64,000 bases of DNA from Pseudoips prasinana (lineage: Eukaryota > Arthropoda > Insecta > Lepidoptera > Nolidae), in NCBI GenBank assembly GCA_951640165.1, contig OX621260.1:18370001-18434000 (forward strand), in the 5' to 3' direction. The notes under the pieces were generated by a model. That model was not told where the DNA came from. It worked only from the letters and a program-made list of their open reading frames with translations, and made no database searches. The translations under genes were made by a program, and so were the position numbers. Shown here piece by piece: positions 21,391-34,900 of this stretch. Numbering within the stretch: position 1 is the first letter of the stretch; the number at the start of each line of letters is the position of its first letter.

Positions 21391-22655
21391 AATAAAGTTC
21401 ATTTATTTATGTTCGTAAATTACGAACTTACTAATTTTCAATTAATTTATTTGTTATTTTAAATATTATTAATGCATATAAAATTTAGATTTGAATACCT
21501 ACATAGTAATTATGAGTGTGGTGTGTATAAAAGAAATCACTCACGGTCACTTACGAGACATTATTCGACTTCAATGTTTATATCATAAAAAACCCAAAAA
21601 ATAACATTTTATATCACATAAATTTACCGGGAACCTAGAGCTAAGCAAATTTACCAAATACTGGGCCATAAATAAATGAACTTTTACTTACTTTACTAAA
21701 ATACTCAAAAGCATTTAAGCTGGTGGTAATCATCCACCAAAGTTTTTCTCCAAAAATATTTAAACTAATAGCTATAACAATAATATAAGAACTGTGCAGT
21801 TTAACAGCCATCGGCTAAAGAAGGTATGATACCTAAAAAAGAATGCAAATAAAAAAAAATGTCTATGGTCTTGTATCCGTTTCACTGACAGGTGAGCGTA
21901 TTTGCTTATTTTGACAAGTAAACATGAATCATACCAAAACTGTCAAAGGGGCAAGGATACGGCCACTTAGGATATGTTCTTAGACATAACAGAACAAGAT
22001 AATTTAAGGCATATGTAAATATCCATTAGTAATGTAAGTTAAATTAAATTATTGAAATAAAGACTTAATTTATTATTTAATAATTGGTTTTATTCATCAT
22101 CACAGTACATTTGGAACTTAATAGTAACTTTTAGAGCCTAAGCATACCGCGTTAAAGCGTTTGAAGCGATACAGTCGCGCGTTAGCATAGCGATTGTATC
22201 GATTCAAACGAACACCAAACTGCTTTGTAGGATAAACGCGCCGTCGACGCGCGGTTTAGAAACGAGCGTCGACGGCGCGTTTAAAAAAAGTGGTGTGCTA
22301 TTCCCTTAAGTGCACTAATGTAAGTATACATAATTACAGATGAAAGAAACAACAAACAACGACTTATATTAGAGTTTGTAATCCGATACGAATTAAATTT
22401 ATAAGCGACCAATCAGTAGAATTGAGGACATCTACAGTTTTCCAAATCGGTTAAAATTATTCCACCAAAAATTTTGGCAGTCATCAAATATACAATTTGA
22501 TTCAGCAGCTTAGATACATAGTTTTATCACATTGGAAGTAAACTTATTTTAGACTTTTTAGTATACTCCAATTAATCATGTATATAATTAAACAAAACTG
22601 AAGTGTCTGTTTGTAAAGACAAAATAAGAGCTTCTTATTAAATATACACGGTTAT
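21391..22655. other. Intergenic AT-rich sequence with two GC-rich hairpins
   Basis: No open frame. At 22150-22200 gcgtttgaagcgatac pairs with 'gtatcgattcaaacg'; at 22235-22285 aaacgcgccgtcgacgc pairs with gcgtcgacggcgcgttt. Confidence 0.55.
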
Positions 22656-22861
22656 AAAACACCAACAACCGCGCAGGACTAGATAGCTAACACCATAAGC
22701 AACAACTTTTGTTCTACGAGTTCTAACTAAAATGAAACAAAAAAAATATCAAGTTTTTGTTGTACCGTCGCATCGTGTGATTTCTAGGTCTATGGTTCAT
22801 TAATAAAGGAAAGGCGTCATTTACATCCCTTTTATCATTTTCAATCATTCCCAATATTTCA

Positions 22862-23010
22862 ATAACAATAATAATAATAATAATAACAAAGAGCTTCGAC
22901 CGACGGTTGCCTGGAAGAGATCGCACTTAGCGATAAGGCCGCCATTTGTACAATCTTAACATGCTCAAAGTTCTTTTTATGTATTATTTTTTGGTGTATA
23001 ATAAAGAGTT
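22862..23010 (+). mobile_element. Retroelement 3'-end fragment
   Basis: After an ATA repeat: 'ggttgcctggaagagatcgc' and 'cgataaggccgcca', a common lepidopteran LINE 3' end. Another at 23885-23945. Confidence 0.55.
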
Positions 23011-23019
23011 ACTTACTTA

Positions 23020-23200
23020 CTTACTCTCACTAGATCACTGGGTCAAGGGCCGGATACAGAAGGCGGCAATTATGGGAACGGCACGCATCGTGAGGAGGTT
23101 CCTCACTCTGTCGCCTTTACCACCGGCGGCCTAGGGCGTATAAACCCGCCGCCGGAGGGGCTCTGTTTTTTACGTATTTATTTGTGTATTATTGTTTTAT
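23020..23200 (+). mobile_element. LINE fragment
   Basis: Decodes QKAAIMGTARIVRRFLTLSP, a LINE ORF2 C-terminal style stretch, then an AT-rich tail. Confidence 0.45.
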
Positions 23201-23357
23201 ATATCGATTTTATAAGAATAGATATGTATTAAATATGAAAATAAATAAATAAGTTGGAATAATAATAATATCTAGGGACAATGTCACACAGATCATCCAT
23301 CAATAGCTCTAAATTAAACAGAACCACAACAGATCAGTGGAATAGGCCTACCGGGGG

Positions 23358-23401
23358 AAACCACATTAAAAAAACGCGTATTTAGCGCGTTTTTTTAATG
23401 T
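23358..23401. repeat. Perfect short hairpin
   Basis: ccacattaaaaaaacgcg pairs with cgcgtttttttaatgtgg around a short loop. Confidence 0.85.
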
Positions 23402-23986
23402 GGAAACGTGTGCATATTATGACGATTACAACTCTTTCAACTTTTTGAATTGAGTTATATCTAAAAACGGATAATTATCTAATCTACAATTTCGTCTCAG
23501 CTAATTTTATAATAAAACTTACCGTTTTGCTGAAAATCGCGAAATGCCCGTTTTTGTGACCTTTAACCCCGAGTTTTTTTTGCACGTGTCGGACCAATAG
23601 GACTTTTCACATTTCCTTTATAATAGTGTAATGAATAATCCTACCAATTTTCAGCCTAATGGGAATTATTTTAACCTTTGATGTCTAAATATATATGTAT
23701 GTGTTAGAATATTATTTATTTATTATTATTTGTATTTAGATATAGATAAGTTTTAGTATTATAAGTATTTTAATTAGTGGTAGTACTACAACTAAGTAGA
23801 TATCACTATTAGTGTTAAGTTATTATCACCTAATTTCTTACACCATACACTATACCCGTAATCCAAATTCCTTACAATATGGTCCAACTGAAGGTTGTCT
23901 GGAAGAGATCGCTGTAAGCGATAAGACCGCCAATTGTACCTTATTAATATAATTAACTGTATCATAAATTGTGTTCTGTAAATGGT

Positions 23987-24133
23987 GTATTCACAAAGTC
24001 ACAGAAATCGATATAGTCCGGTCAATTTAGATAAGATAAGATAAGATAAATACACTTTATTGTAATAAAGTGTATTTATCTTATCTTATCTAAATTGACC
24101 GGACTATATCGATTTCTGTGACTTTGTGAATAC
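23987..24133. repeat. 147-bp near-perfect palindrome
   Basis: Arms of 70-75 bp run from gtattcacaaagtcac to gtgactttgtgaatac; the only difference is one extra gataa in the left arm. The arms contain three to four GATAA steps. Confidence 0.93.
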
Positions 24134-24318
24134 TTTCGTTTTATTGTTCACTTGTTTTTTGGGGTTAATGTCACAGCGCGATCAAACGCCGCGTGCGCTT
24201 TAAAATAACATCGCGCGAAAAACGCACTTTGATTGCTATTATCTCAGCTGTCTTCGCGAATATAAAAAAAGTAAAAATGCAGATGTTATTGTATTTTCTT
24301 CTAGATTACTTTCGCATA

Positions 24319-24625
24319 TCTATACATATAATAAAATAATAGGAAAGTCAAAACAGTACATTGCATATTTTTTTAAAGGATACTTGGGCGTGATCTACAA
24401 TGGATATCGAAGACAAAAATATAGTTTTTAGAATTTTTGACTGTTTGTCTGTATATATGTCCGGGCTAAACTCAAAAAGTACTGCATGGATTTACTTAAA
24501 ATTTTGCATGAATATTACTAAGTGGTTGGGTCAACATATAGTCTACATATTACTTGTATACTAAGGGGGAGGAGCTGTTATAATCTATAAAATTTAACGC
24601 GGGTAAAACCGCAGGGCACAGCTAG
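24319..24625 (+). mobile_element. Non-autonomous Helitron
   Basis: Starts TC (tctatacatataataaaat), ends cgcagggcacagctag before T, no terminal inverted repeat. Sister of 26134-26452. Confidence 0.82.
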
Positions 24626-25216
24626 TCTAGAATAAAACACTGGAGAGGCTCATTATGAACATTAACGCGGGTAAAACCGCAGGGCACAGCTAGTCTAGAA
24701 TAAAACACTGGAGAGGCTCATTATAAACATTAACGCGGGTAAAACCGCAGGGCACAGCTAGTCTAGAATAAAACACTGGAGAGGCTCATTATAAACATTA
24801 ACGCGGGTAAAACCGCAGGGCACAGCTAGTCTAGAATAAAACACTGGAGAGGCTCATTATAAACATTAACGCGGGAAAAACCGCAGGGCACAGCTAGTCT
24901 AGAATAAAACACTGGAGAGGCTCATTATAAACATTAACGCGGGTAAAACCGCAGGGCACAGCTAGTCTAGAATAAAACACTGGAGAGGCTCATTATAAAC
25001 ATTAACGCGGGTAAAACCGCAGGGCACAGCTAGTCTAGAATAAAACACTGGAGAGGCTCATTATAAATATTAACGCGGGTAAAACCGCAGGGCACAGCTA
25101 GTCTAGAATAAAACATTGACCAGGCTCATTATAAACATTAACGCGGGTAAAACCGCAGGGCACAGCTAGTCTAGAATAAAACACTGGAGAGGCTCATTAT
25201 AAACATTAACGCGGGA
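24596..25216 (+). repeat. 68-bp tandem array seeded by a Helitron 3' end
   Basis: Nine units at exactly 68-bp spacing (24596, 24664, 24732 ... 25208). Each unit holds the Helitron terminus (aacgcgggtaaaaccgcagg, gcacagctag) plus 'tctagaataaaacactgg' and 'agaggctcattataaacatt'. Very few differences between units. Confidence 0.95.
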
Positions 25217-25499
25217 AATTAAATGAATACTTATTATTGTACGAAAATAAAATCTGACAAATTATCAAAAGTTTTTGCTTATGGTGTTACCTATCTAATC
25301 CTGCAAGGTTGTTGGTGTTTTAAAATTCAAAATTAAATTAAAGTTTATGAAAGTATTTTAATATTTGTCAGACTGTCTGGTTATTTCAGCTAATACCCGA
25401 AACGGCTGAACTGATTTTGATTTGAACAGACCCTGGTAGATAGCTGATGTTATAAGGAGTTATATCCTTTACTAGTTTTCGCCTGCTATTTCGTCCGCA

Positions 25500-25670
25500 T
25501 CACACTAATATTATAAAGGTGAGAGTGTGTGAGTGTGTTTGTTACTCTTTCACGAAAAACCTACCGAACGGATTTTGATGAAACTTTGTAGTAATATAGC
25601 ATATACATCCGAATAACATATAAGCTATAATTTACAAAGTATAACGCGGGTAAACCCGGGGCACAGCTAG
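25500..25670 (+). mobile_element. Lep1 Helitron, short intact copy
   Basis: tcacactaatattataaagg to cccggggcacagctag, then T; 171 bp. Confidence 0.82.
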
Positions 25671-25821
25671 TAATTTATAAGTAAGATTATCAGTTTTACA
25701 GAACAGGTTAACTTCTCCCAAAATATTTTGTTTATTTATTCGGCTGTCTAAATTACGCAGGCGAAGTCGTGGGCGTATACCAGTCCTACAAATAAAATAG
25801 TAAGAGTAATGGGAAGCTTAT

Positions 25822-25979
25822 CTAAGTATCCGTGTCTAGCTTGACTTGGTCGCGCGCGACCTGAAAGGCCGCGATGAGGGCCGCCAGCTCGATGCGCTCG
25901 CTGCAGCCCGAGGAGAGGCGCGCTTCAGCGTCCGACATCTTGATCAGCAGCGACACCAGAACTTCCGGGGGCAGTTTCA
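25822..25979 (-). CDS. RFC5: RFC5 last exon and stop
   Basis: Encodes [19 protein letters not shown] and [16 protein letters not shown], ends KLDTDT and TAG. A minus-strand AATAAA (tttatt) lies about 90 bases downstream near 25733. Confidence 0.93.
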
Positions 25980-28900
25980 CTGGAACCATATATTATTAAA
26001 TAAATATCTAAGGCCAACTAACAGACTGTCATCTGATATCTAACATATATAAAATAACTAAAATCTGGCGGGACACTCTTTGGGGACTGCCGGTAGAAAT
26101 GAAAACTATTTTTTACACTTCGAATCTAAATAATCTATACATATAATAAAATCGTAGGAAATTCATAACTGTACATAGAATATTTTTTTAAAGGATACTT
26201 GGGTCGTTATCTATAATCGATATCGAAGCCAAAAATATAGTATTTAGAATTTTTGTCTGTTTATCTGTTGTCTGTATGTATGTCCGGGCTAAACTCAAAA
26301 AGTACTGCATGGATTTACTTCAAATTTTGCATGAGTATTACGAAGAGGTCGGGTCAACATATAGGCTACATATTATCGCGCTATCACCTACGGGGGAGGA
26401 GCTGTGATAATTTATAAAGTTTAACGCGGGTAAAACCGCGGGGCATAGCTAGTCTACAATATAATAGTCGACACTTCACATTGAGATATACTCTTTGTAT
26501 ATATATAATGTATACTTATAACGCACTGAGGTATATATGTATACACAGTATACATATAGCTCATGGAAGGCGTTCGGTGACGATGACGCGACTTCCATGA
26601 TTTTTGTTCAACCTTTTCGCCTTCGCCTTCGCCGCTTTTTGTTCGCCTAAAGAAGTGTTCACTTCAAAAATAATTCTTTTCAATATGGTTGAAATTAAAA
26701 AGATTATACTCACTTCTCTGAATTATGGTGTGAACTTCGGTCAATATATCGTTGAGCGCTAAACCTTTTGCTATTTTGAGATCTTGAATATCTGGTAACT
26801 ATGTTAAAGAAAATATTTTACTATTTTATTTTTAATTATATCTAACCGGTTGTTTTAGCAGAAAAGTTCTCGAGTAGGGGCCAGGAACCGGAAGACAAGA
26901 CTGGACCGGAAGACTGATAATCGTGCGAGGGTCGCTGCAAGCCGCTGAATATGGGTAATGCGAGACCGGCAATTGTCGTTGGGGTCGGCCACAGGGGGCA
27001 GTTCATTCAGCTCAAAGAGCAGCCCGACTGGGGAAGTACTTACATTACAGAAGACATTCCTAACTAAATGTTGCGTTTCTGAGTGTGATTAAGGTCGCCA
27101 GAAGCCATCAGGGTGGGGGAAAGGGACGGCAACCATTGGTTTTAACTGACTTAAAAAAAGGAGAAGGTTCACAAATCGGCGTCTTTTTTCTTATAATCGT
27201 AGCTCATCTGTTAGAGTTAGAGCTCATAATAGTATTTCAAGAAATTCCAAAGGTATGGTTAAAAAGGATACTTTTGAAGCAGACGGCGAAGTCATTCTCA
27301 TTGAGCAGCAAATTCAGTATAGTGTTGATGTCGGAGCGCAGCGGGTGTCCCACGCACGTGTACACGTTGTCCTCCGTCACGGCGCGGTACGCCAGCCACG
27401 TGCTCTGCAGCGTGTTCAGCACCTTGCGCATGTCGCCGCCAGACAGCGCCAGCAGCGCCTTGATACCGTCCTCCGATATCTTCACGCTGAGGAGTGGAGC
27501 AACACAGTCACAACCAGATAATCACACTTATAATATCTCGGGACAATGTCACACAGATCATCCTAGCACCAAACTAATCAAAGCTTGTACTATGGGTACC
27601 AGGCGACAATATACATACTTATATAGATAGATAAATACTTGTATACATAGAAAACATCCATGACTCAGAAACAAATATTCGAGCTCATCACACAAATATT
27701 TGCACTTACCGGGATTCGAACCCAGGACCACCAGCTTCGTAGGCAGGAGCACTACCAACTAGGCTACGGTGACCGTCAAACTACTAATATTATAAAGGCG
27801 AAGGTTTGTGCGTGTTACTTCTTCACGTCTAAACGGATGGAGCGATTTTAATAAAATTTGTTATAGAGTTAGCTGATACCCTGGATTAACACATAGGCTA
27901 TAAATTATAAAGTTTAACGCGGGGTTAAACCGCGGGGCACCGCTAGAAAAACATACGTCTGTTAACATTTAATTTTGTCAAACATGAACAAAATACAATA
28001 GAAATAATTAAAAGTAGGTAGACTTTTATAACATCAATTGTATGAATATATTTAGGCCCTATGAAATTACCATTTGTATAGAAAATATCAATTGGTGAAA
28101 ATTGTACTTATATTTATTTCAACGAAGTTCCAGTAATATCCAGGGACATTATTTAGTGGATCAGTTTGTCACGCCTTTCGAAAGCCTCCCGCCTGGACAT
28201 CAATTACCGTGGCCGATCTGGAAGTCCCTAAATAGCCTCTGGACTCAGGTGGGCCGAAGCAAAGAAAACATGTCTAGGTGGGGACTGTCGAGCAACCCCA
28301 AAATGGACTGTATTCGTAGAGCATCTGCCACATAGCCCACCTAACATCGTGCCCTGCCTTGCCACATGTTAATGGCAGTGTCTTAGGAATGCCACAGGCA
28401 GGGCAACCAGTGTGAAAATTGTATGCGTTTGCCATCGACACGTTAATAAGAAGATTCACACAAGATCCTATACTAAGCAGAGCTTGTACTATGGAAATCA
28501 GAAAACTGATATACTACATATATTACTTTTTGATATAAGAATAATCTTATGTACTACCCGTCTCCACAAAATAAGTAACTCTTTCATGGGGCACTGTATA
28601 AGATTCTATAACAAACTTCTCAATGATTGATTGATTCCCAATTAGAGTATTGTCTATGAATAAGTTTTAAAAAATTATTAATTCCAAATTGTGAAGCATT
28701 TACAAAATTTCTGATTATTTAAGTGACAAAAGTGCTTGGGATTGAGTTGTTCTAAGTCAACACATAAAAAATTTATAATTTATCTTAAGTATATTCTATT
28801 TAAAAAAAGGATTCCAACTGAGTTTTCTGGCAGTGTTTGTCAGTAGCTGCCACGTCATGAACTGCACGGTAGGATAAAAAATATGACAATTCCACATAAA

Positions 28901-31900
28901 TGTTAAATTTTCACGGAATAAATGAATTTTGAATTAAATATTTACCCTTCAGCGTCGGCGATCTCCTGTAGCCTCGGTATGATCTGCGTCTGCTGTAAGG
29001 GGGCGAAGCGGAAGCGCGTGCATCTCGACTGCAGCGCGGGGATTATCTTGCCCAAGTAATTGCAGATTATACAGAACCGCACGTTCTCCGTGTACTTCTC
29101 TATTACTGAAAATATGCCCAATAAATGCTGATTCATTCATAAAAATATTTGGATGCTTTCGGTAAATTCGGGTAATACGAAAATGTGCATCGTAAGCAGT
29201 GGTCGGAATAGGCAGATTGATTTTTCGTAATTGCACCATAAAATTATAACATGGATATGCCATATTTCCGAAAATTACCAGAAATGGTACCGGAAGTCCA
29301 GAAAATGGTTCCGGAAGTTCCTAATATTTTGTAAAACATATAATAAAATAAACATTTATAGTAAGCAAAAAATGTAAATTTTTAGTACAATACCATACAA
29401 TAATTGTTACAAAATCACTACACGATTAAGGCGCTGAGTGCAATAGTGGTGTAATAAAATTAAAAAGAAATTGAGATTATTTCCCACTAATTAATAACAA
29501 TACTTAATTTTAAAACTCCGGATACTTAGAGGCACACCCATATTAACATATACACATAGATCAGTGATCCCAAATCAATCTACTCAGTTCGATCACTGAT
29601 CATAAGGTAAAAGAGAGTCGTTCCAGTCAGATGTACTCGCAGTAATAGCCTTGTTATTCTATGATTTTATTGGTCATACGCTGTGGAGATACATGAGTGT
29701 CGTCGCCATGCTGGCTACGCTCTAACACGCTAGCTGCGCTGTAACAAGCTAGCTACTCTGTGGTATGCTAACTACGCTGCAACTTGGTAGCTACACTGTA
29801 ACATGCTAGCTACGCCGTAGCATCCTAGCTAGGCCATAACATCCTAGCTACGCTGTAACATGCGAACTACGCTCAACATGCTAGCTACTCTGTAACATGC
29901 TAACACCGCTGTGACATGGACGAATTTTAAACGGGTCAATCAAAATGAAAAATCAGCGACAGTATTCAACGTATAGTTTCAGAATAAATTAAGTAGTTAA
30001 GTTGAGATAGAATGGCAACTATATGGCGCAGGATCCTTATCTCTCGGTTTAAGTAAAACATATTTAAAAAAACAATAACCAATACATACATATATTGCAC
30101 TGTACTTCAATAAATAATATCTTGCCCAAACTAGGCAGAGCCAGATTATGGGAACTATCGGAACCAGATATCTGGTAAAGGGCAGGTCAGAAGCATGTAT
30201 GAAGAATATAATGACAGTAATCAAGGCAAAAGAGGTGTGCACAGATCGTGATCAATGGAAATCCGTTGTCTCTACCTACCCCTCTGGGAAACAGGCGTGA
30301 GTATGTATGTATTATTTCATTGACAACTACACGAAAACTATATCTACCCTGAAAAGGATGGAAATAATAAACCAGAATATAAAGATTCATAAATTTATTA
30401 TTGCACACAACAGACTTTCGACGACGCTTTTCTCTGGACTTTCCTAAAGGCTTTTCGGGTCATAATTAGTGATTGTGTAGTTTCGGACTTGATTGACGAA
30501 GGAGTGTAGGAGTCGAGAGGAGATTCTTGTTGTCGAGGTGACTTGCCGTTGAGAACGAGAGGCGGCAGCCGGCGCACCTTCACACCCGACACACGGGCGA
30601 CCAGGTTAGTGAACGCGATGTTTACCTAGACATAATAATTAATAATAAAATACTTATACTTAGAGGGTTACTTGTAAAAACCGGCTAAGTGCGAGTCGGA
30701 CTCGCGCACGAAGGGTTCCGTTCCGTCCATTACCTATAAAAACGAGCAAAAAATTCACGTTTGTTGTATGGGAGCCCCCTTAAATATTTATTTTTAAGTA
30801 TTTGTTGTTATAGCGGCAACAGAAATACATCATCTGTGAAAATTTCAACAGTATAACTATCACGGTTCATGACATACAGCCTGGTAACAGGTAGACGGGA
30901 CAGACAGACAGCGAAGTCTTAGTAATATAGCTCCGTTTTACCCTTTGGGTACGGGACCCTAAAAAACACCAACAACCTTGCCGGGCTAGCTAGCTACCAC
31001 CGTAAGCAACAACTTTTGTTCTACGAGTTCGGACATAAGTCAATACTAGAGAAATAGGTCCAGTTCAAAGGCTGCACCCATCCCCCGCGCCCTCGCAAGG
31101 GTATATTTACGTAATCTTTGTGAAACGCGTTCACTTATAAACATTCAACATTGAATACTTATTTTTGTACGAATTTATAATCTAAAAATATATCAAAAGT
31201 TGTTGCTGTTGTCCTGCGAGGTGTTGGTGTTTTACAAGTAACACTGTATATTTTATAAATACAGACATATCACACTAATATTGTAAAGGCAAAACATCGT
31301 GAGTGTGCACGTTTGTTACTTCTTCACATCTAAACGGCTGAAGCGATTTTAATAAAATTTGGTATGGACTTGACACCATGGATTAACACATAGGCTATAA
31401 TTTATAAAGTTTAACGCGGGTAAAACCGCGGGGCACAGCGAACGAGTCATAGATAAATTACACCCATACGCAAAATAAATAATGGTGTTCATCACAAAAA
31501 GATTTATCCTGGATGGGGATCGAACCCACACCACTAGTTTAGCATTAGGGTCACTACTCATTATACCAACAGACCAGTAAAGTATTAATAATGATCTTGT
31601 AAGTGTTACCATGTCTCCAGTTCTTGCAGAACCTTTGAAGTTTTCCAGCAAATATTCTGAAGCAAATTTCTGGACACAGGACAGTCTGACAGCTCTCTGG
31701 TGTTCCAGGTCTGATTTATTCCCGAACAACGCCAGTAACGGCTTCTTTATTTCTTCGTCAAAGACTTCTTTCACTTTCGTTATCCATAAACTTAGTTTTT
31801 CGAAACTTTGGAGATTCGTCAAGTCATATACAAATAAGATAATCTGGAAATATAAAATACATATATGAATCTACATGTTTTGTAGTCAAATACATAAATA

Positions 31901-34900
31901 AAAAAAGTTTTATTCACGTAGATTTAAAAAAAAACGATTGTATATAGTCAGAACATGTTTTTAGTAATATAGCTAAGTATACAAAATTATTTCTAGGTAA
32001 GTATACAGAAATACGTAGGCCAAGGATTGTATGAAAACATTTAAAATAAAATTTTATTATAGTAGTAATGATATTTAGCTAGCTTATATTAAGTTATTGT
32101 CAAAGAGATCATCTATAGGTTTATTAATCGAAATTTATATACGAATGAATGTTACGATGATGTAGGTGTATGTAATTTTTTGAGATACTATTAATAACAC
32201 TATGAAAAAATAACAGTCAAACTGAGAACTCGAACTTTTTTAAAGTCGGTTAAAAAGAACGTGTATTCCACCAATACAATAGAATAGAAGCTATTAAAAT
32301 TAATTCAAAAACTATGTTAAGTAGTTAGTATACACAAAGATTGAGAGAGGTATGTGGAGATGGTTTGGGTATTTAGGAACGATGAGTGAAAGAAGATTGA
32401 CAATAGAAGCACAACCGGAAGGTGAAGACCTCGTAAAACATTATGTGACCAAAACCGAGATGTTCTCAAGAAAGGCCAGGTCAGAAGTACCCTAAACCGG
32501 CGTACATGGAAAGAACGAAGGCCGAAGAAACGGATAAAGGCATGCATTGTTCTAACTAGGGTACCTATATGCAGAAAATGTTATTTACGGCACTCTATTC
32601 AGACGGAACCGCGCGGTAACCAAGCCAACACGCTTCAACAATGTTTAATTCATTGTACACACGCGGATAACACCAATCGCTTACTAGACGTTCAGTCTGG
32701 ATACATAGCACAATATTACGATTTCAAACAGCACGATCCGATCACGCAATGCCCGCGTGTCTGGACGAGCCTTAAGGTTAAGCACAAAATTCATATAAGC
32801 ACTTCGAAACCTCGTAAAAATGCTTGGCTTGACTCGCATACTTTGAGGGAGTGGTATCCAGGAAGACCCTAACGTCTAACAGCCAAGCGTGCTAGGTTTT
32901 GTCGACGTTTACAACACGATTTGGTAGGTACATGTTGTAGGTATTGCGGATAGTTTTACATGGGGGAATTCAACATGTATTTTCTATATGAATATGAAAT
33001 TATATATTCGAGGACATTGAAAGGATGCTTGCAGTCAAACTAAGACTTTATGTTACTGGTAATATTTCCCTTGCTTCCTTGGTCTCCTACTTGGCCCTGG
33101 GATAAAAATTACAGTCCGATACATTTTTATGCAAATTTCAAGGAAAACGGAATAACTCTTCGGGTCGCATAATACATAATTATACTAGTAGCATAAATAG
33201 TAGACTTGAAACTGATCGGCGTGTAGTACATCAACATCAGAATACACCAAAAAAAAAAATGTATCAACTCCCCATAAAATAATAACGAACACCAAAACAA
33301 ACTGGAGTTTTTTTTAATTAGTTCAGTTTCATGGGTAGATAGCGCTCCTTAAGTTATGTCAACTATTTAAGTTACACCTCGTATATGGGATACCCAATAT
33401 TTTAAACTAGCTATGCCCCGCTGTTATACCCGCGTTAAACTTTATAAATTATAGCCTATGTGTTATTTGGACTAGCTATATTACTACACTGTTTCATCAA
33501 AATCCTTTCGGTAGTTTTTGCGTGAAAGAGTAACAAACATACATCAATACTTACAAACTATCGCATTCATAATATTAGTAATATCTACTCTATCCTACTA
33601 CTATCCTTCCTTACTATCCTACTTCGCCTTATTGTAATACGCTAACTAGAATATAGACAGCGAATACGTACATCCGAAGCGTATAAATAGTTGTCTAGCA
33701 TGTGAGTGGCGAGCGCGTTGCCGGCAACGTCGCAAAGCTGCAACGGCACCGGCGGGCGCAAGCCGAGGCATTGGCCCGCCATCACCTCGGCACCAGGCGT
33801 GCCCGCGCCACACGTTCCGCTCCCCCCCAGGTAACGTTGGCACAGACTGCTCTACAATACAACGCAATATTGCACTCATAAACAGGGTCATTTATAAAAC
33901 ACCAACAACCTCGCAGGAGTAGATAGGTAACATCATAAGCGATAATGTTTGTTCTACGAGTTCGGACATAACTCAATACATGAAAAAAAATTAGTTTTTG
34001 TTGTACTGTCGTGACATTTGTAGGTCTATGTTTCATTCATAAACGAAAGGACGACGAACGATTTTTTTTTTTGACGAGACGCTATAGTTATCCTACGAGG
34101 CTTACACTACTTCACCGGACTATAGAGGCGAGCAGAGGGCTCGAGCCGTCTAGCAATTAAGTAACCCGCGCCGGAGGGCACCCCCTGTGGGGTTCGAACC
34201 TCGACTCTGGGCGATTACTGGCGGAGAGAGGGCAGAGATCATAATTTTAGGGAATTTTGTGCAACTTTCGCTCTACGTTAATGTCATGACGCGGCCCCCG
34301 TCCGCGTTGAGGGGGCTTTTTATCGATACGATATGCAAACTAAGACGACGCACGGACGACGTTAAACTCGCGCGCGTTGTTGTTTGCGATGTTCGTAGAG
34401 TTATAAACATTCAAATGGGAAATTAAATAATACTTATTTTTGTATGAAAATAAAACCTAACAAATTATCAAAAGTCGTAGAAAAAATGTTGTTCCTACTT
34501 ACTATCTACACACACCTATTCACACATACAAACATATTTTCATACACACATAATCCCACGATAACCTAAATATTATTTAGTTCCCTAAGTTTTGTTTTTT
34601 AGCAATCTAGTTTATAAATAAACTTTAATATTAAGTATAAGCTTTGTTTCCAAATCAAACCGCGTGAGGGCCCTGGTGATCTGTAATTCAGGTTTCTCGT
34701 AAACCTACATCAGGCACCAGTCTCTCGCAAAGTTGGGTTCTAGCTTGGCAGTATGGTCATATTATTATTAAATTGTCACTAGATTTTAGGTAACCCTATT
34801 CTTTGTGAAGAGAAAATAAATATATTTTGAATTTGAATTTGTTGCTTATCGTATTAACTATCTAGTAATGGGAGGCTGTTGATGTTGTAAGTTGCCCTAC

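Larger units (their letters stand above)
22656..25322. mobile_element. TIR transposon (family M4) swollen by later insertions
   Basis: Left end aaaacaccaacaaccgcgca and right end 'gcaaggttgttggtgttttа' are inverse to each other over about 48 bp (through ggactagatagctaacaccataagc). Between them are LINE scraps, a hairpin, a 147-bp palindrome, a Helitron and the 68-bp array. A compact copy is at 30963-31234. Confidence 0.75.

Noticed and set aside
24596..25216. CRISPR-like array
   Set aside because: Units are 68 bp with no unique spacers; a Helitron-derived satellite in an animal genome.
27085..27630. Plus-strand 181-codon frame
   Set aside because: It runs antisense across RFC5 exon 6 and a SINE; no protein similarity.
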